Source of the DNA: Apus apus
Taxonomy: Eukaryota > Chordata > Aves > Apodiformes > Apodidae
Length of the DNA: 64,000 nt
Assembly: GCF_020740795.1 (NCBI RefSeq)
Contig: NC_067299.1
Location: 5,936,001-6,000,000 of the forward strand
Reading direction: 5' to 3'
Shown piece after piece: positions 48,401 through 60,900 of the stretch. The notes beneath the pieces were generated by a model, which was not told the DNA's origin, did not search any database, and saw only the letters and a list, made by a program, of their open reading frames with translations. Positions within the stretch are counted from its first letter, which is position 1, and every line of letters starts with the position of its first letter. The position numbers and the translations under genes are program-made.

Positions 48401-51158
48401 CACCAAATTGTTTCAGATCTACTGAATTTTCTACTTGGCAGCTCTGTCCCTGGCAGATCAAAAAAATCAAAAGTGGCATCCCACAGTAAAATAAGATAAA
48501 TGTTTTTTGCGTGTAGCCTGCCTGCATTCTGGAAAGGACCTGCATGATTCCCACCCTAGACCAGCACAGCAGTTTTGAACAGAAACAGAAATGACTCCTC
48601 TTTCATTATTTTTTTTTAAATGTGGGGTAATAGTCAGAAAAGTAACTGTAGTGCTCTACAAAAAGTGTGGCCTCCTCTAGAGCTGTGCTACATTGGCTAG
48701 AGACACCTGGTGGCTTCACCCTGTGCAGGTGCTCCGGGTACAGCCAGGTTGCTCTTACTTCTCTTTCATACATTTGCCCACCCCTCCTCAAAACCCCCCC
48801 ACAGTGGGGGTCCCTCTTGCCTCCCTTTCCCTGTTGGGCTGCCTGCAATGCTCTCCAGGCAGGCTGACCCTGCTAGGAAGAAAAGCAAAAGATAAAATCT
48901 GATGCAGCCATTAATTTCCCAATGCATCAACCGCCAGGCTCTGTCACGTAATTACCGGCGGTTCCAGCAGAGTGAGAAATTTCAACCTGCTTGCTGTTCC
49001 CAAGTGGTCCACTTGTTAGGTTCTGGCTTTTGAGATTACATAGCTCAGATTAAACTTTATGTACTTTCATATAGTAGAATAAAAGGAGAGCAGTTCCATC
49101 AGAGCCGCCGTGCCACAAGGGAGTCCTCCCAAACCAGCCGCATAAATCCCAAATTGGTTCATGGCTGCATCTTTGAAAGGCTCCTCCTCACACCCCCTCC
49201 CTGAGCTGGTGGCAGCTTCTCTCCCCCTGCACACACAGACCAACCATCACCCCACTTTTTATGGCCATAATTTGCTAACACTATGGGTGCCTAATGACAA
49301 GATTAAATTTTTAGAGCACCTTCTTTAAGTGTAAGACAAGGCTTCCTAAACCCCATGCAATTTGTCGCTCTGCTGACTTTTAGATACACTCCTCACTTCA
49401 TCATATGCCTGGCGCATTAAACAGTGGGTCCCCTCATCTCCCTGGCAGATTGAGATCTAAGGGGGAAATTATTCTCCCTCTTGATTCACAAGCTTTTCAG
49501 CTCCCTGGTAGCAATAAGGAAAGCAAGAGGGGTGGCTCAGATTGCCTTGCATTGCATCAGCCCCATCCAAGTGGTTGTTGGATTGATTTACTTTATGTTC
49601 TGCTAGAGGTAAGGAGCGGATACAAATCCTTAATTACATTTTGAAAGCACATTCTGGATATTTTATATCCTTTGAAAGTGCTTGCTGGAAGAAGTGCACT
49701 AAGGACTGCCGTGACTGTCCCCAGCAGAGCAGGAAGATGCTCCAGCTCAGCACATCTGGTTTGTGGGGAGGGCTGGGGACACGGGCAGGAGGGGAGCTGT
49801 GACCACACTATACAGCATCTTTTCTACCCCCAGCAGGATGCTTTCTGACAAGCAACAAACTAAACAAATAAACCAAAGTCCAATTCAGGATCTCAATTAC
49901 CATCTGTTAAATTCACTGACTGCAGCTTCGTCTGTGAAAGAACTGTAAGAGTTTAGCACAGAAACCTGGGCACAAGAAGCAAAGACACTTGCTGGCTCAA
50001 TGGCAAAGATGGTGAACTTGCCTCAGTTTCCTCATGCTGATATTTATGAAATGTTAAATCTTCATTTAGAAATCTTCCCTTCAGCTGGTGACATGGCAAT
50101 GAGCACGACCCACTGCTAGCTCAGTTTGTTGCTTAACAAGATTTAAGGTTTATGACCTTCGAACAATTGCTCCATGTCTCAGGACAGGCTGCAGGAACCT
50201 GCTACACACAGTATTAGTTAGATACCCACATGGAGTGATTTGCATTTGGCACATCTGCTCTACGACTGCCAACGGATGATTCTATGGGCTAATATGGACG
50301 AGTAACAGGCTGATGAAGAAACCATGATTGTAGAATGATTTCAAAAATATCTTAAGTTCTTTTAAATACAAAATAAAAATAATACAGCTATAGTCAGCGT
50401 TTTAATTCCTAGGGGGTTTAATTTGAAAAAAAATAATGACAAATTGACTATCAACGTAACAGCATGTGTGGGTTCTTGTACAGAGGGTGTAGGTTGCCTA
50501 CAGCTGGCTTCAATTTGAACTGCCAGATAATGGGATTTAACAAATCCAGTACTATGGATCCAAGCCGTTAGCAGCTCTCTGCTGTATCAATAGCCCTACA
50601 CTTTCAATCAGACCAAGGCTATGCTTTTAACTGCCACGCTAGTTCACGTTGATGGTACCTATAATATCAACTCAACAATGCATGTTCTACAACTACATCT
50701 ACTGCTACCAGTACGACTACTACAGTGCATGCATTTAGTTCAGTCCCACAGATACATACACTCTAAGAACAGGCAAGGGGAGATGTGAAATGTTTTACGG
50801 GACGACAGGTGTTTTGTTTTTTAAGTAAGGGAAATTAATAAAAACATCAAAAGAAAGAAAGTGTACAAAAAAATAGAGACATTTCTCAAGAGTTGATATG
50901 AGTCGTTTCTTGAACCGTTTCGTCCGAACAAGCAAAAAACATGCAACCAGCTGCTACTAACAAGAAGCTGGACACTGAGAGAGGATTAATAGGTGTGGAC
51001 AAACCTTCCCGCTGAGAGCGCTCAGAAGAGTGTTTGAGAGGAGGTGTGCACGTCCGAGTGTAAGAGAGGCCGGAAAGTATGCCTCAGAGACACCCTCTCT
51101 CACAGCAGCCCCAACCAAGCAAGAGAGAAAACAACAAAACATAACTGCTCACACTCAC

Positions 51159-51197
51159 CATCAAGGTCAGTAGCTCACGTTACGAGATTTGTTATAG
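51159..51197 (-). other. Candidate cassette/poison exon in MSI2 intron
   Basis: A 39-nt segment is bounded by an acceptor (ctttatacttgccag) and a strong donor (ATG|GTGAGT) on the minus strand. A possible branch site (CTTAC) lies about 20-25 nt upstream. Spliced after the exon at 54895, the phase gives ARGS followed by AITNLVT and a TGA at 51175-51177. Inclusion would truncate the tail and put a stop well upstream of later junctions, a typical trigger of nonsense-mediated decay. Genes for RNA-binding proteins often contain such exons in conserved intronic sequence. This is inference from splice signals and phase only; I recognise no known isoform. Confidence 0.3.
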
Positions 51198-54100
51198 CTG
51201 GCAAGTATAAAGTACAGTAAGGGGTTGTCGGGGCGCAGGGCTCAAAGGCAGCACTGGCAAGCCGGGACTGGGCCCAAAATCCAGATGTGCCAGGGGTTGG
51301 GATGCGGGGGGAGCAGCTCCTGGTGCCGTGGCACCTCACTGTCCCACCACGCTGCTGTCCCACTGCAGCGGGCAAAGCGTGCCCGTGGCAGCCGGCCCCG
51401 CTCACCTGGGGCTCCTCCTGGTGCCAAGCAGCAGGACCTGGGCTGGATTACTGATGGCCTTATGGGTTTTGTCTCCAGTCCTCAGGGAGGAATAGCTGGT
51501 GGCAACAGGTTGGGAACTGGAAAAATCTCATTCATTGTCAATGAACCAAAGAGGAAGGAACAAAAACCCTCTCCTGCCAAATTTCCCTTGTCTCGTTCTC
51601 CTGCCAAATGAATCCCTCCCATGTCAAATGCAAGATAAAAATGTCCCCCCATGATTGTACCTTAAAAAAAGCATTTACACGACAAAAGTGTTTTACACGT
51701 AAAATATGTCAGGTGAATTCAAAAGAAATGTGACATTGATAGTGAAGTTGTCTAGGAGGAGTTTGCAGCATTCAGACTTTTATGTTTGCTTGTTTTCCAT
51801 GGCTTCAGGTCCCAATTCATTAAAAAAAAAAAATAATACAAGCATGGATGAGGTTGTGAAGACCAGCTGAGGGATTTGGCAGCACAGTCCCACCCAGTGT
51901 GAACGGATGTGGCCAAACCCCCCTGTCTGCTCAAGGGACCTCAGCTCCCACCTCTTCACTGGGAAGTCGACTGGGCACGTAAGTTCTGAAGAGAAGCATC
52001 GCTGTGGTCACCCTGCTGGCACGTGAGCAGCTAAGCTAGATGTGTGGGGCTGAGCATGAGCAGGGGGAAATGTCCCTTCCTGCTGTGACAGAGAAGAGAA
52101 CTTGTTTATCTAGCATGGTAAACTGGTGACTGCATCCTCACATGCTGCAATAGGAAAAGAAGGGGAGAGGGCAGGGCAGAAGGGGGGCTGGGTAGGCTCC
52201 TTTCACCAGCTGTTAAGCAAACATGCAGGTTTCCTAAGAGGAGGAACATCACCTCAGGGAGAAACTGAGCTGGTCAGTGACCATGCCCGGCAGCCCAGGA
52301 AGGACTGCATCTTCCTTAGAAGACCAAGATGGATGCCTGAAGGCAGATACTCTCCACAGGTGCTCAGCCCCAGTGGTGGGCACTGGTACCAGGACCCAGC
52401 TCCAGAGGTGCAATGCCACCATGCTGGCAATGACACCAAGGAGGTGGGGAAGAGCCAGCAGGACAGGGCTGGAGAACAGAGGAGGTCAATTTGGAGTGAG
52501 CTGGTTGGGCCAGAGCACTGCAGAGGGGCAGCAGTGGTGGGGATGTCTCTGGCACTCCCCAGTGAGCAGAGGGGTGGTGGGATGTGCCTGCCTGAGCCTT
52601 TTCCAGCTCTTCCATAAAGGGGGCAGTAAGGACCAGCTGTGTTGTGCTCTGTGCTTTTGGATTAGGCACACATGAAGAAGGGCTGTGCAAATTTCCAAAG
52701 GAAAAGGAAAAACGCAACCAAAAAGGCAAAAAAAAGATAATAAAAAAAATTAAACCCCAACCATTTTTCTTGTAATGAATCGGGCCCAATCACAGCAGCA
52801 CAAGATCGATTGTACTCTACTGCTCCTGAATACAATTCACTACCATTGCTGGATGGAAGTGGCAAACCCAGGATGTCCCTTCCGAAAACTGTCTTTGGAT
52901 GGAAATGACTCTACATACAACAGCACTGTTCCTGGAACATGTTTTGCTGCCACTGTGTGAGCAGCCATCAGGCTGGGGATGAACCCATCTTCCTCCTTGA
53001 GATCTCAGGGCTGGGGAAATGGGGGGGCAAGGGAGGGTTGTCTCTTTTGAGTCAGTTTTGGGGTTTTGCCAGTTTTGTGCACACAGGCAATTTTGAGGCT
53101 TGAAAGACATTTCCAAACACCATACTGCTCTTTAAACTTGCCAGAAAGGGTGTTGTTAATTTAGGGTTAGATTTCGTTTCGTATTGCAAGTTCAAATAAA
53201 AAAAACAAACAAAAAAAACCCCGAGAAACCAAACCAAAACAGAAAACCCAACAGAAGAAAAAAAAAAAACACTCAAAATTAAAGACAAATGATTTTCAGG
53301 CACAGAATTGATCAATGCTCAGTTCAGTTGTAATGGGCACCAAAAGCACTCCAATTAAAAAAAATAAATTATAATAATCAGGGAAGCAACGTTAATCCAG
53401 CCAAACCCTCTGTGCCTTGCTAAGGGGCAACTCACCAGGTCTGTTTGCACGTAAAACAAAACCTGAAGGGCAAAACATGAGGAAAAGGCAGAAACAATGA
53501 AGTCTGTTTACCCAAAATCATATGCAAAATAAATCTCTTTGTTTTCTTTTGTTTGTGGTTTCTTTTTTTCTATTTTTTTTTTTTTCTCCTCCATGAAGGG
53601 GCAGTAGGAGAAGGCAGGAGATGGGGAATCCCCACAACCAGTCTGGCAAGTCACCCCTTAGGCGCTCTCTACATGCCACAAGATGAAACTGGTACAGATA
53701 ATCCTTTGTAGCCTGCAAGCAGTGCCAGTTTGCATGGAACGGAGTTCTCCTGGTGTCTTTCTTTGGCCTCCATGGCATCAGGCTCGCACTCAAGACACAC
53801 CCGGGCCTGCGCCCTCCTCCTGACCTCTCACACAGAGGTTTAGTTGGGTCTTTTCGGGAAGAGCCTGGTTAACCCACCAGCACTGCCAGAAAAGCCACCG
53901 AGAAACCCCCACTTCAGGACTGAGCCATGAGTGAGCTGGGAAGCTGGCACCTCTGCCACATCCTCTGTGACAGCACCTCCACCATGTCCCCCGTGCTGGC
54001 ACCTCCACCAGGGAGCTGAGCCTGGCCAGGGGCCATGCAGGACGTGTGGGGTCTGCGGCAGCTGCCAAGCCCACAGCTCGCTGATGGCTGCACTGAACGC

Positions 54101-54894
54101 TTAATTACCTGAGCAAAGCACTAATTCACGTGTTTAGCTAAATTTAAAACCTAAGGTAATAACGGTAATTGGCAACGATTTATTTATTTCCCTTAAGGGG
54201 AAAAAAAACCCAACAAAAGCAACCAAAAAAAACATTTTGAGAAGGACAGGGAGAAAAGCTTTGGCATTCCTCAGGAGAGCAGGCCAGGGTTTGAAGTGGG
54301 CAGGGCAGGCGAGCTGCCAGCACGCTTTGGTGACAATAATATGAGCAGTGGCATCTGGGGACACAGACCCCTCACCACAGGGGTCCCCCACAAAGGCTCC
54401 TCCTCACACTGGCCGTGACAGAGGAGGTGAGAGCAGCTCCAGGCGTGGCGGGAACACCCACTGCAGCCACCTCACCCCAACACCAGCTTTCCATGAGAAA
54501 TGAAAGCTTTTCTTGTTTTGTTTTTACAAAAAACACAAGTTAATTCTTTTGGGGTGTCCTTTATAACCTCAAATTTAAACTAAAGAAAAAACAGAAACCA
54601 ACACAATAAAGGAATAAATAAACAAATCAGAATATCTACCCTGGTTTTGGCAGTTCTTACACCAATCTCCTGCAAGGTGCTCCAGGCCCCGTGGCCTCTG
54701 CTTGTAGTTTGGGTTTGGTTTGGGATTATTTTTTTTTATATAATTTTTTTTTTTAAATTGTTTGTTTTCAGGTCCCCAGGATAAGTGTGAGGAAAATCAG
54801 AGAAATGATGGAGAGCTGCAGCCACACAGAATACCGACAGAGCTTTTACCTGACCCTGCACTCTGAGGGTTTGCTCTTCCACGGGCCCCCCTAC

Positions 54895-54957
54895 CTGATC
54901 CTCTTGCTGCCGCCACGGCTGCCGCTGCTACTGGTCCATAAGCCGCTGCCGGAAAAC
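54895..54957 (-). CDS. MSI2: MSI2 coding exon, Ala-rich segment (FPAAAYGPVAAAAV...ARGS)
   Basis: This 63-nt internal exon encodes FPAAAYGPVAAAAV followed by AAARGS, the alanine-rich segment of the Musashi-2 C-terminal domain. The acceptor reads ctccacggccag and the donor is CAG|GTAGGG. The exon begins with the last two bases of a Gly codon (GT) and ends with the first base of the next codon (G). That base pairs correctly with the TC opening the exon at 38164, giving the Val of VLNSYS. The upstream partner, which should end in YGYQFP plus one base, is not visible in the window. The alanine run is the normal family sequence and not an expansion. The identity call rests on an exact residue match to the known protein. 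Confidence 0.95.
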
Positions 54958-57900
54958 CTGGCCGTGGAGAAAAGGAGAAGGGTAAAGAAAGAAGCCAGCG
55001 GGTACCGCGAGTCTCTGCGTTGCCAGAGGTTGCCGTCCTGGCTCTCCGTGCCCTTAACAGGCACCAGTTTTAGACAGAGCCAAGCCCTCGCCAAGGTGCC
55101 TGCTGCTGGTGGTCTCTGCTGGCACAGAGGTGGCCCAGACCCCCTGGGCAGAAGAGGAAGGTGCCGGGGTGGCCAGGCCAGCGGCAGAGCCTGCGGTGCT
55201 CAGCGCTCCTCTCCGGACTCTCCGGCGGCTCAGGGGTCAGACCGCTTCGCAAACCACCGGGGGCATTCTCTGCCTTGCTTATTTGCAAGTGATAATAACG
55301 TGCTGATCTACAGACATAGCAGTAATGGAAAAATATGAGGAGGTCCCCGTGTCAAGATCACAGATTTGCTGGGATCAAGCAGGAAAAAAAAAAACAACAC
55401 AAAACACCTCACTGGGATGTAATTTAAAAAAGGAAGAAAGAAAGAAAAAAGGCTTTTGAAAGCAAAACAGCCGCAGATCAAGGAGCTCTAAGACATACAC
55501 CCTGCTACGGGGGGACTGAGCCCTCACAGATGAATGAAATGCTGCCAGCAAGATTGCAGATTTAGTTTCTTTACTTAATAAATATTCAAAAGATCTGCCA
55601 GAGGCTCTGACTTTAAATATCTGTCTTTTAAGAGGGCAATGGCAAGGTCCAGGTGATCAGCAAGAACCCCAAACTCCTTGCTGCAATATCAACAAAATCC
55701 TGGGAGGTTTCTGATCTCTGGGAAGCTCCTGACACCTGACAGGACAACCTGCCCCTGGAGCTGGCTCCAGGACTTTGATCACAGCTGCTTTGCAATGCTG
55801 AAGAACCACAGAAAAACAACTGGGGCAACAGAAAAGAGAACAGCAAGCTAGAGAAACAGAGAGAGTGAGACCCAGAGACATCAGCAGACTACGAGCCCGC
55901 TACCTCTAGCGCTATCATCTCAACTACAGATCATCTAGCAGGGGAAAGGAGCAGAGAACAACTATGCAAGAGTGGCTTGAAGCTACTGAAGACATCAATT
56001 AAAAAAAAGACATACTTGCATTTAAATATGGTAATAGGGCTGTTGGGGGGAAAAAAAATTGTATTGGTAAACGTATGCATGGCTACCCCAGGCTTTGCCT
56101 GCTGCTGCTCCCCACGATCTGCACAGCACAGCCTGTTCCCTAGTGCTGATGTGAATCTGTTTGTTTTTATTATGCTGATGAGCTGCTACAGTCTCTGTGG
56201 AGTGGGATGCAGGAGGAAGTACACCCAGACTGGGGGTTATTATAACCAAATATCCAGGCTCTAAATTCCCTCTTGCTGGTGATGGAGCCATCGACCCTGG
56301 TCATGTCCCCTAACATACATTTAGGGCTGAAGCTGAGATATCCTGGAGTGAGAAGACCTCAGTGTTAGGAGTCAAACCAACCTCCAAACAGCAGGGAAAG
56401 CATTGGCAGGACAAGGGCTGAGGCTCTGGGGCTTCATTTTCATGCAGAGCCATACCCAGGACAAGCCCTGAGCCCTCTGGCTGTGGGTTAAGAGGGAGCA
56501 GAGTTGGCACCATCCACAACCTCTCCTCCTCTGCTCCCTGCCCATCACAGCACATCCGAAAAGCAGCATCCTCAGCATTCCCATGACATGGCCAGGGCCA
56601 GCTGGCCACCAGCAAATCTCTCATTTAGAGACTCAGGGACTCTCTAAACCATCCATAAGGGATGAGAGGAGCCATGGATTTTCCATGGAATAAAATGCCT
56701 CTGCCAAAACCAATCAAATACCCTTCAAATCACCAAGCATCCCCTGAAAGCAGCGTAAAAAACAGGGTTGGAAAGTTTGTTTCTCTTGTTCAACTGCCAG
56801 GGACACTCAGTATCTATTTGAAACGCAGGACAAAAAGTTTTGCCATGCAAAAGAAGGATGAAATAATAAGGGTGGAGAAGGCACTCCACAGAAAGAGCCT
56901 GAACAAAGGATCTGTTATTGCATTCCAGTGGACAGATGTGTGAAAAATTAATCCCTCTACCCCCAAAGAAAGCTCTTATCCTAATTCTGAGATAAAAGCA
57001 TCTGCATGCCATGGCACTCCAAACAACTCAAGTGTGATGGGCTGCTCGTGCTCTGCCCGGGAATTCTGCAGCCAGGCAGCCCAGACGGAGCAGCTGCCGG
57101 GCACTCAGCGTTGTGGAAGCAGAAGATGGGAACAGGTATTGATTAGCACGGTTGGCAAAAACCTGCTTACCAATACAGACTGGCTCCATCACTGGAGGAT
57201 CCCTAAATCAATCGCATGTACTGAAAGCCATCACCACCCCCCCACAAGGACTTTTGCCAGGCACTGCATCCATCAACTCCTTTGGCCCACAGCAGATCTC
57301 CCCACCATCCCGCTGCACAGCTGTGCAGCCCCTCACAACCCCACTTCTGCACCTCTGTGCTGGTTTCCTCCTGGACCTCTCCACAGCACTCAGCAGCTGA
57401 TGCTGTCCTCACGTCACAGATGGGATAAAATGAGGCACAAAGGAGCAAAGTGACTTAAGAAAGACATTTGCAGGCTGCAAAGGGTGCAGCCAGGCTCTTA
57501 CAGGTTCTGGTCTGAAGTTTCACCACTAATCTCTGTAATTCCCCCTTATTTAAGCACTTTGGTCACATTGTACTGTTCCCTGCCATTGTTCATAATCTTC
57601 TACACCAGTGAAGACCTCACATCATAGCACTATAGTGACACTGCAATTAACACTGGACCTATTTTGTGTACTGCAAAAAACTTCTGCCTCTGTCACCCTT
57701 CAGCCTGTGTTGTCACACCATTTTATTACAGTTTGAGAGCTGAGCTATCTGCAGCTCTTTAGGCAACAGTAAAGTGCTAGCAGGCCCTTTTGCTGATTTC
57801 CAGACACCAGAAGGAACCTGCTTGTTCACAGAGCCTCTTGCTGGCCCCACAGACCACACTTTCCCTTGGCGAGGCTACGTGCCTGCACACATTCCCCTTC

Positions 57901-60900
57901 CCTGTCATCAGGGCTTAAAACAGGGTGAAATGCAGCTGCCAAGCTCCAGAAGCACCTTGGTGAGTGCTGTTTCCCAGGCAGCAGTCAAGGTGGATGCAAT
58001 CCATCCTGCTGACTGATGGGGACCCCACCCAACACAGGGCACTGGGGGCTCCTCTGAGGGCTGGAGAAGAGGGCAAAGAGAGGCGTTAGCCAGCACAACC
58101 CAACATGTGAGGTGCCAGTGCCACTGTTTTCCCTCAGCAATGCCTGGGAAGTGCAGGATTCTCCAGGAGACAGGGCAGTGACTTTGGGGTTGCAGGACTG
58201 CAGGCCAGGGTGGGATCAGCAGGCTCTTTGCACCCTGTAGCCAGTCACCAAGGGGCTTGCACAATCCCAGTTAATTTTTAACAGGCAGCTTGGAGAAAAC
58301 TGGGTGCTAGGAATGGCTGCCTGGACTAGAGCACCTTAAAGTCAATGGGAGCACTGACCACAGCATGCTCTGCATCCCACCACCAGCCAGGCAGGGAGCA
58401 CAGCCAGCTCCATCCCTGCTCCCTCTGAGCCCTCCACTCTCTGGAGTCAACTGGAAAATCAAAAGGGGTGAAGAGAGAGATCAATTCATCCACGGTGTTT
58501 GTTTAAGGCGCTCCAGTTCCTGCTGAAATTATCCCTGTCCTTCTTTGTGCATCTGCTGCTTATAATTGCCCAGAGAAAACAAGATACCAGAGCTGCTCAA
58601 AAGGACAAAAGTGCCCACTTTAGGCACTGCAATTAGAAGGTATTTTACAATAAATGTTTTGCAATGGTTTGCACACTGTCCAGGAAAGCCCTGAGGATTC
58701 ACATCAATTTCATGCAGTTGTATTGCTCTGAACGAGCCAAAGTCAGTATCTGGAGTTCAATTTTTCACAGATAAATTTTTCTGCTTCCTGCATCACTAGT
58801 TCCACTTTAAATACTGGAATGATGCAGCCTCATGTGAGGGAAGATGGACACATCTGGTTTTAAATGCTTTGCCCTAAGGTCACGGACTTAAGTCAGTGGC
58901 TGGCTGCAAGCAACTGCCTTCTCCAGGCACAATGAAGTTGGGGAGAAAGGGGCATCAAGGGGCACACACAAGGGGCAGCAGGGCTGGATTTGGGCAGGCA
59001 GCACATCACTGAGCAGAGAACACCAAGAGCCTGGGGTTTAGTGGATCTTCCAGGGGCTTTGAGAACAAATCTGGTGAGAGCTGTGCTGCCCGAGTGGGGC
59101 CGTTCCTTACTCAAGGGGCTCAGGGGCTCCTGGTGAAGGGCACGTCCCTCCACAAGTCTCTGTCATGCTCCATCTCCCACTGGCAAGAATGTTCCCTTCT
59201 CAAGCCACCCATTTCTCCTTCACCCCAGCCTGAAACTGGCTACAAGGCAATCAGGAGCGAGTGAAAACCAGGAGACCTATTTTACACCCCCTTGCTCCAC
59301 ATGAGCTGCCAGGACTCACCTGCAGCCCTGGCTTTCTCCTTGAGAAATACCTGACTGCTTCAGACCTGCTCTGCTCACTTCAGCCCCTGCAGACCCCAAA
59401 AATCTTGTATCCCCAAAGGACACAAGACCTTGTCCTCTACAAAGAGCCAGACAACAGGAACCAAACCGAGAATTCACAAAGAACATAAAGTTAGTTCTCA
59501 CATCAGAAAACACTACGCCAAGAATTCTCTCTGCTTGTAATGGCTAAAGCACTTGGGGCACACAAGGTCATTTGTTCAGACTGTAGCAATAAGCACAGGG
59601 ATTTAAAACAAGAATAAAAACGGAAGCTGAGCTTCTCAAATCACCATCTGACTCCAGCAATAGGCTTCAGAAAATAACCAAAATTATGGGGACACGCATG
59701 GAGAATACAATAAAAGCCACTGTAAAACTACACCTCACAAGCAAAACCTTTCCTCTCTGCTCATGGATCGTTTGGAGTACTTGCAGACGCTGGCAGAAGA
59801 GCTGAGCACTGCAGCTCAGCCTCCTGAAGTCACCATGTCTCTGAGAGATGTTTTGGAGGGCCCTGCTCTGAGGCTGTATCCCCCCCCCCAACACTTTGTC
59901 TCTTACAACGATGGTGCTCCCCAGCACTCTGATCTAACCCCAGTCATTCAGGAGGTTCACTTGATCTCCCAGGAAAAGAAGTGCCAAGACTGGAATATAA
60001 AAATCATCTGCAGGTTGAGTGGGAAAAGGAGAAGGGGAACCTGATACCCTCTTTTCAAACAGCGTTACCAGCAGCTTTGATCAGCACAGAAAAGCTTCAC
60101 GAGGCTCACAGCTGTCATTCCAAATGGGTTCTCACTTGCATTATTCTTTCCATTAGACAGTGTTATCCTCTTTGTAGGATCTTTAGGCTTCATTTCAAAA
60201 GTATCAGAGACTCAAAACCATGAAGCAGAAGAGCCTGGTTGCTTTTTTTTTTTTTTTTTTGAAGGCAGGCAGGCGTGGGTCCAATTTACTGGACAAAAAT
60301 GTAGTCCTTAATGGTGAGCACACACAAGAGAAAGCTCCATCCCAAAACAATTGCTTTATTTTTAAATCCTTCATCTTTCAGACCCTTCTGTTTCAGACTC
60401 CCCCTCCCTTCCTACATGAAAACAAAAATGAGAAAGAAAAAACCTGCTGCTATTGCAGACTCTTGATCAACAACTAGATGCTCAATACTTAAAGAGGAAT
60501 ATATACCCAGAGAAATCAAATTTTAGCTAGAACCAAATCATTCTCAACACATATTCAAAGTTTAGTGGCAATTAACTCTGGGATTTGATTGAAGATTCTA
60601 TCAATGCTCTCCCAAAGTCCGCGGGACATGAACACGGAGGCAGCTACAAGCCTTGCTCGAAATGTCTCACGGTTGCCATCAGTGACCCTGGTTTTTCTTT
60701 AAAGAAGAGGGACAGCACCATTCCCACAACAGCAAAGAGGAGGGAAAAGCCAGGTGCAGGGCAGCCAGACCTCCACGGAAATGAAGAATTTCTTTCCTAA
60801 GCTTTTGATCAATTCCATTAACACTTTTAGCATCTCCGAGCTCGCTCAAAGTCCTTTATTGTGACAGCCCCATTAAGTGTCTCCCTTTGTCTTTATATGC

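Larger units (their letters stand above)
38165..54894 (-). other. MSI2 16.7-kb intron
   Basis: The large intron between the ARGS and VLNSYS exons runs from a CAG|GTAGGG donor to a gcacaccag acceptor. It contains a (TA)/A-rich run near 38348-38386, a 51-bp tandem duplication at 43089-43189, a CpG spike at 45412-45440 beside AT-rich homeobox-like sequence (45520-45740), the candidate cassette exon at 51159-51197, and an AT-rich, low-CpG block at about 50300-50900 that looks like conserved non-coding sequence. I recognised no transposon, RNA gene or nested coding gene in it. Confidence 0.85.

Noticed and set aside
59763-60044. Plus-strand open frame of 93 codons with protein-like composition
   Set aside because: No family recognised and no promoter, splice or poly(A) context. 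It is intronic to MSI2 and antisense. Conservation analysis could reopen it.
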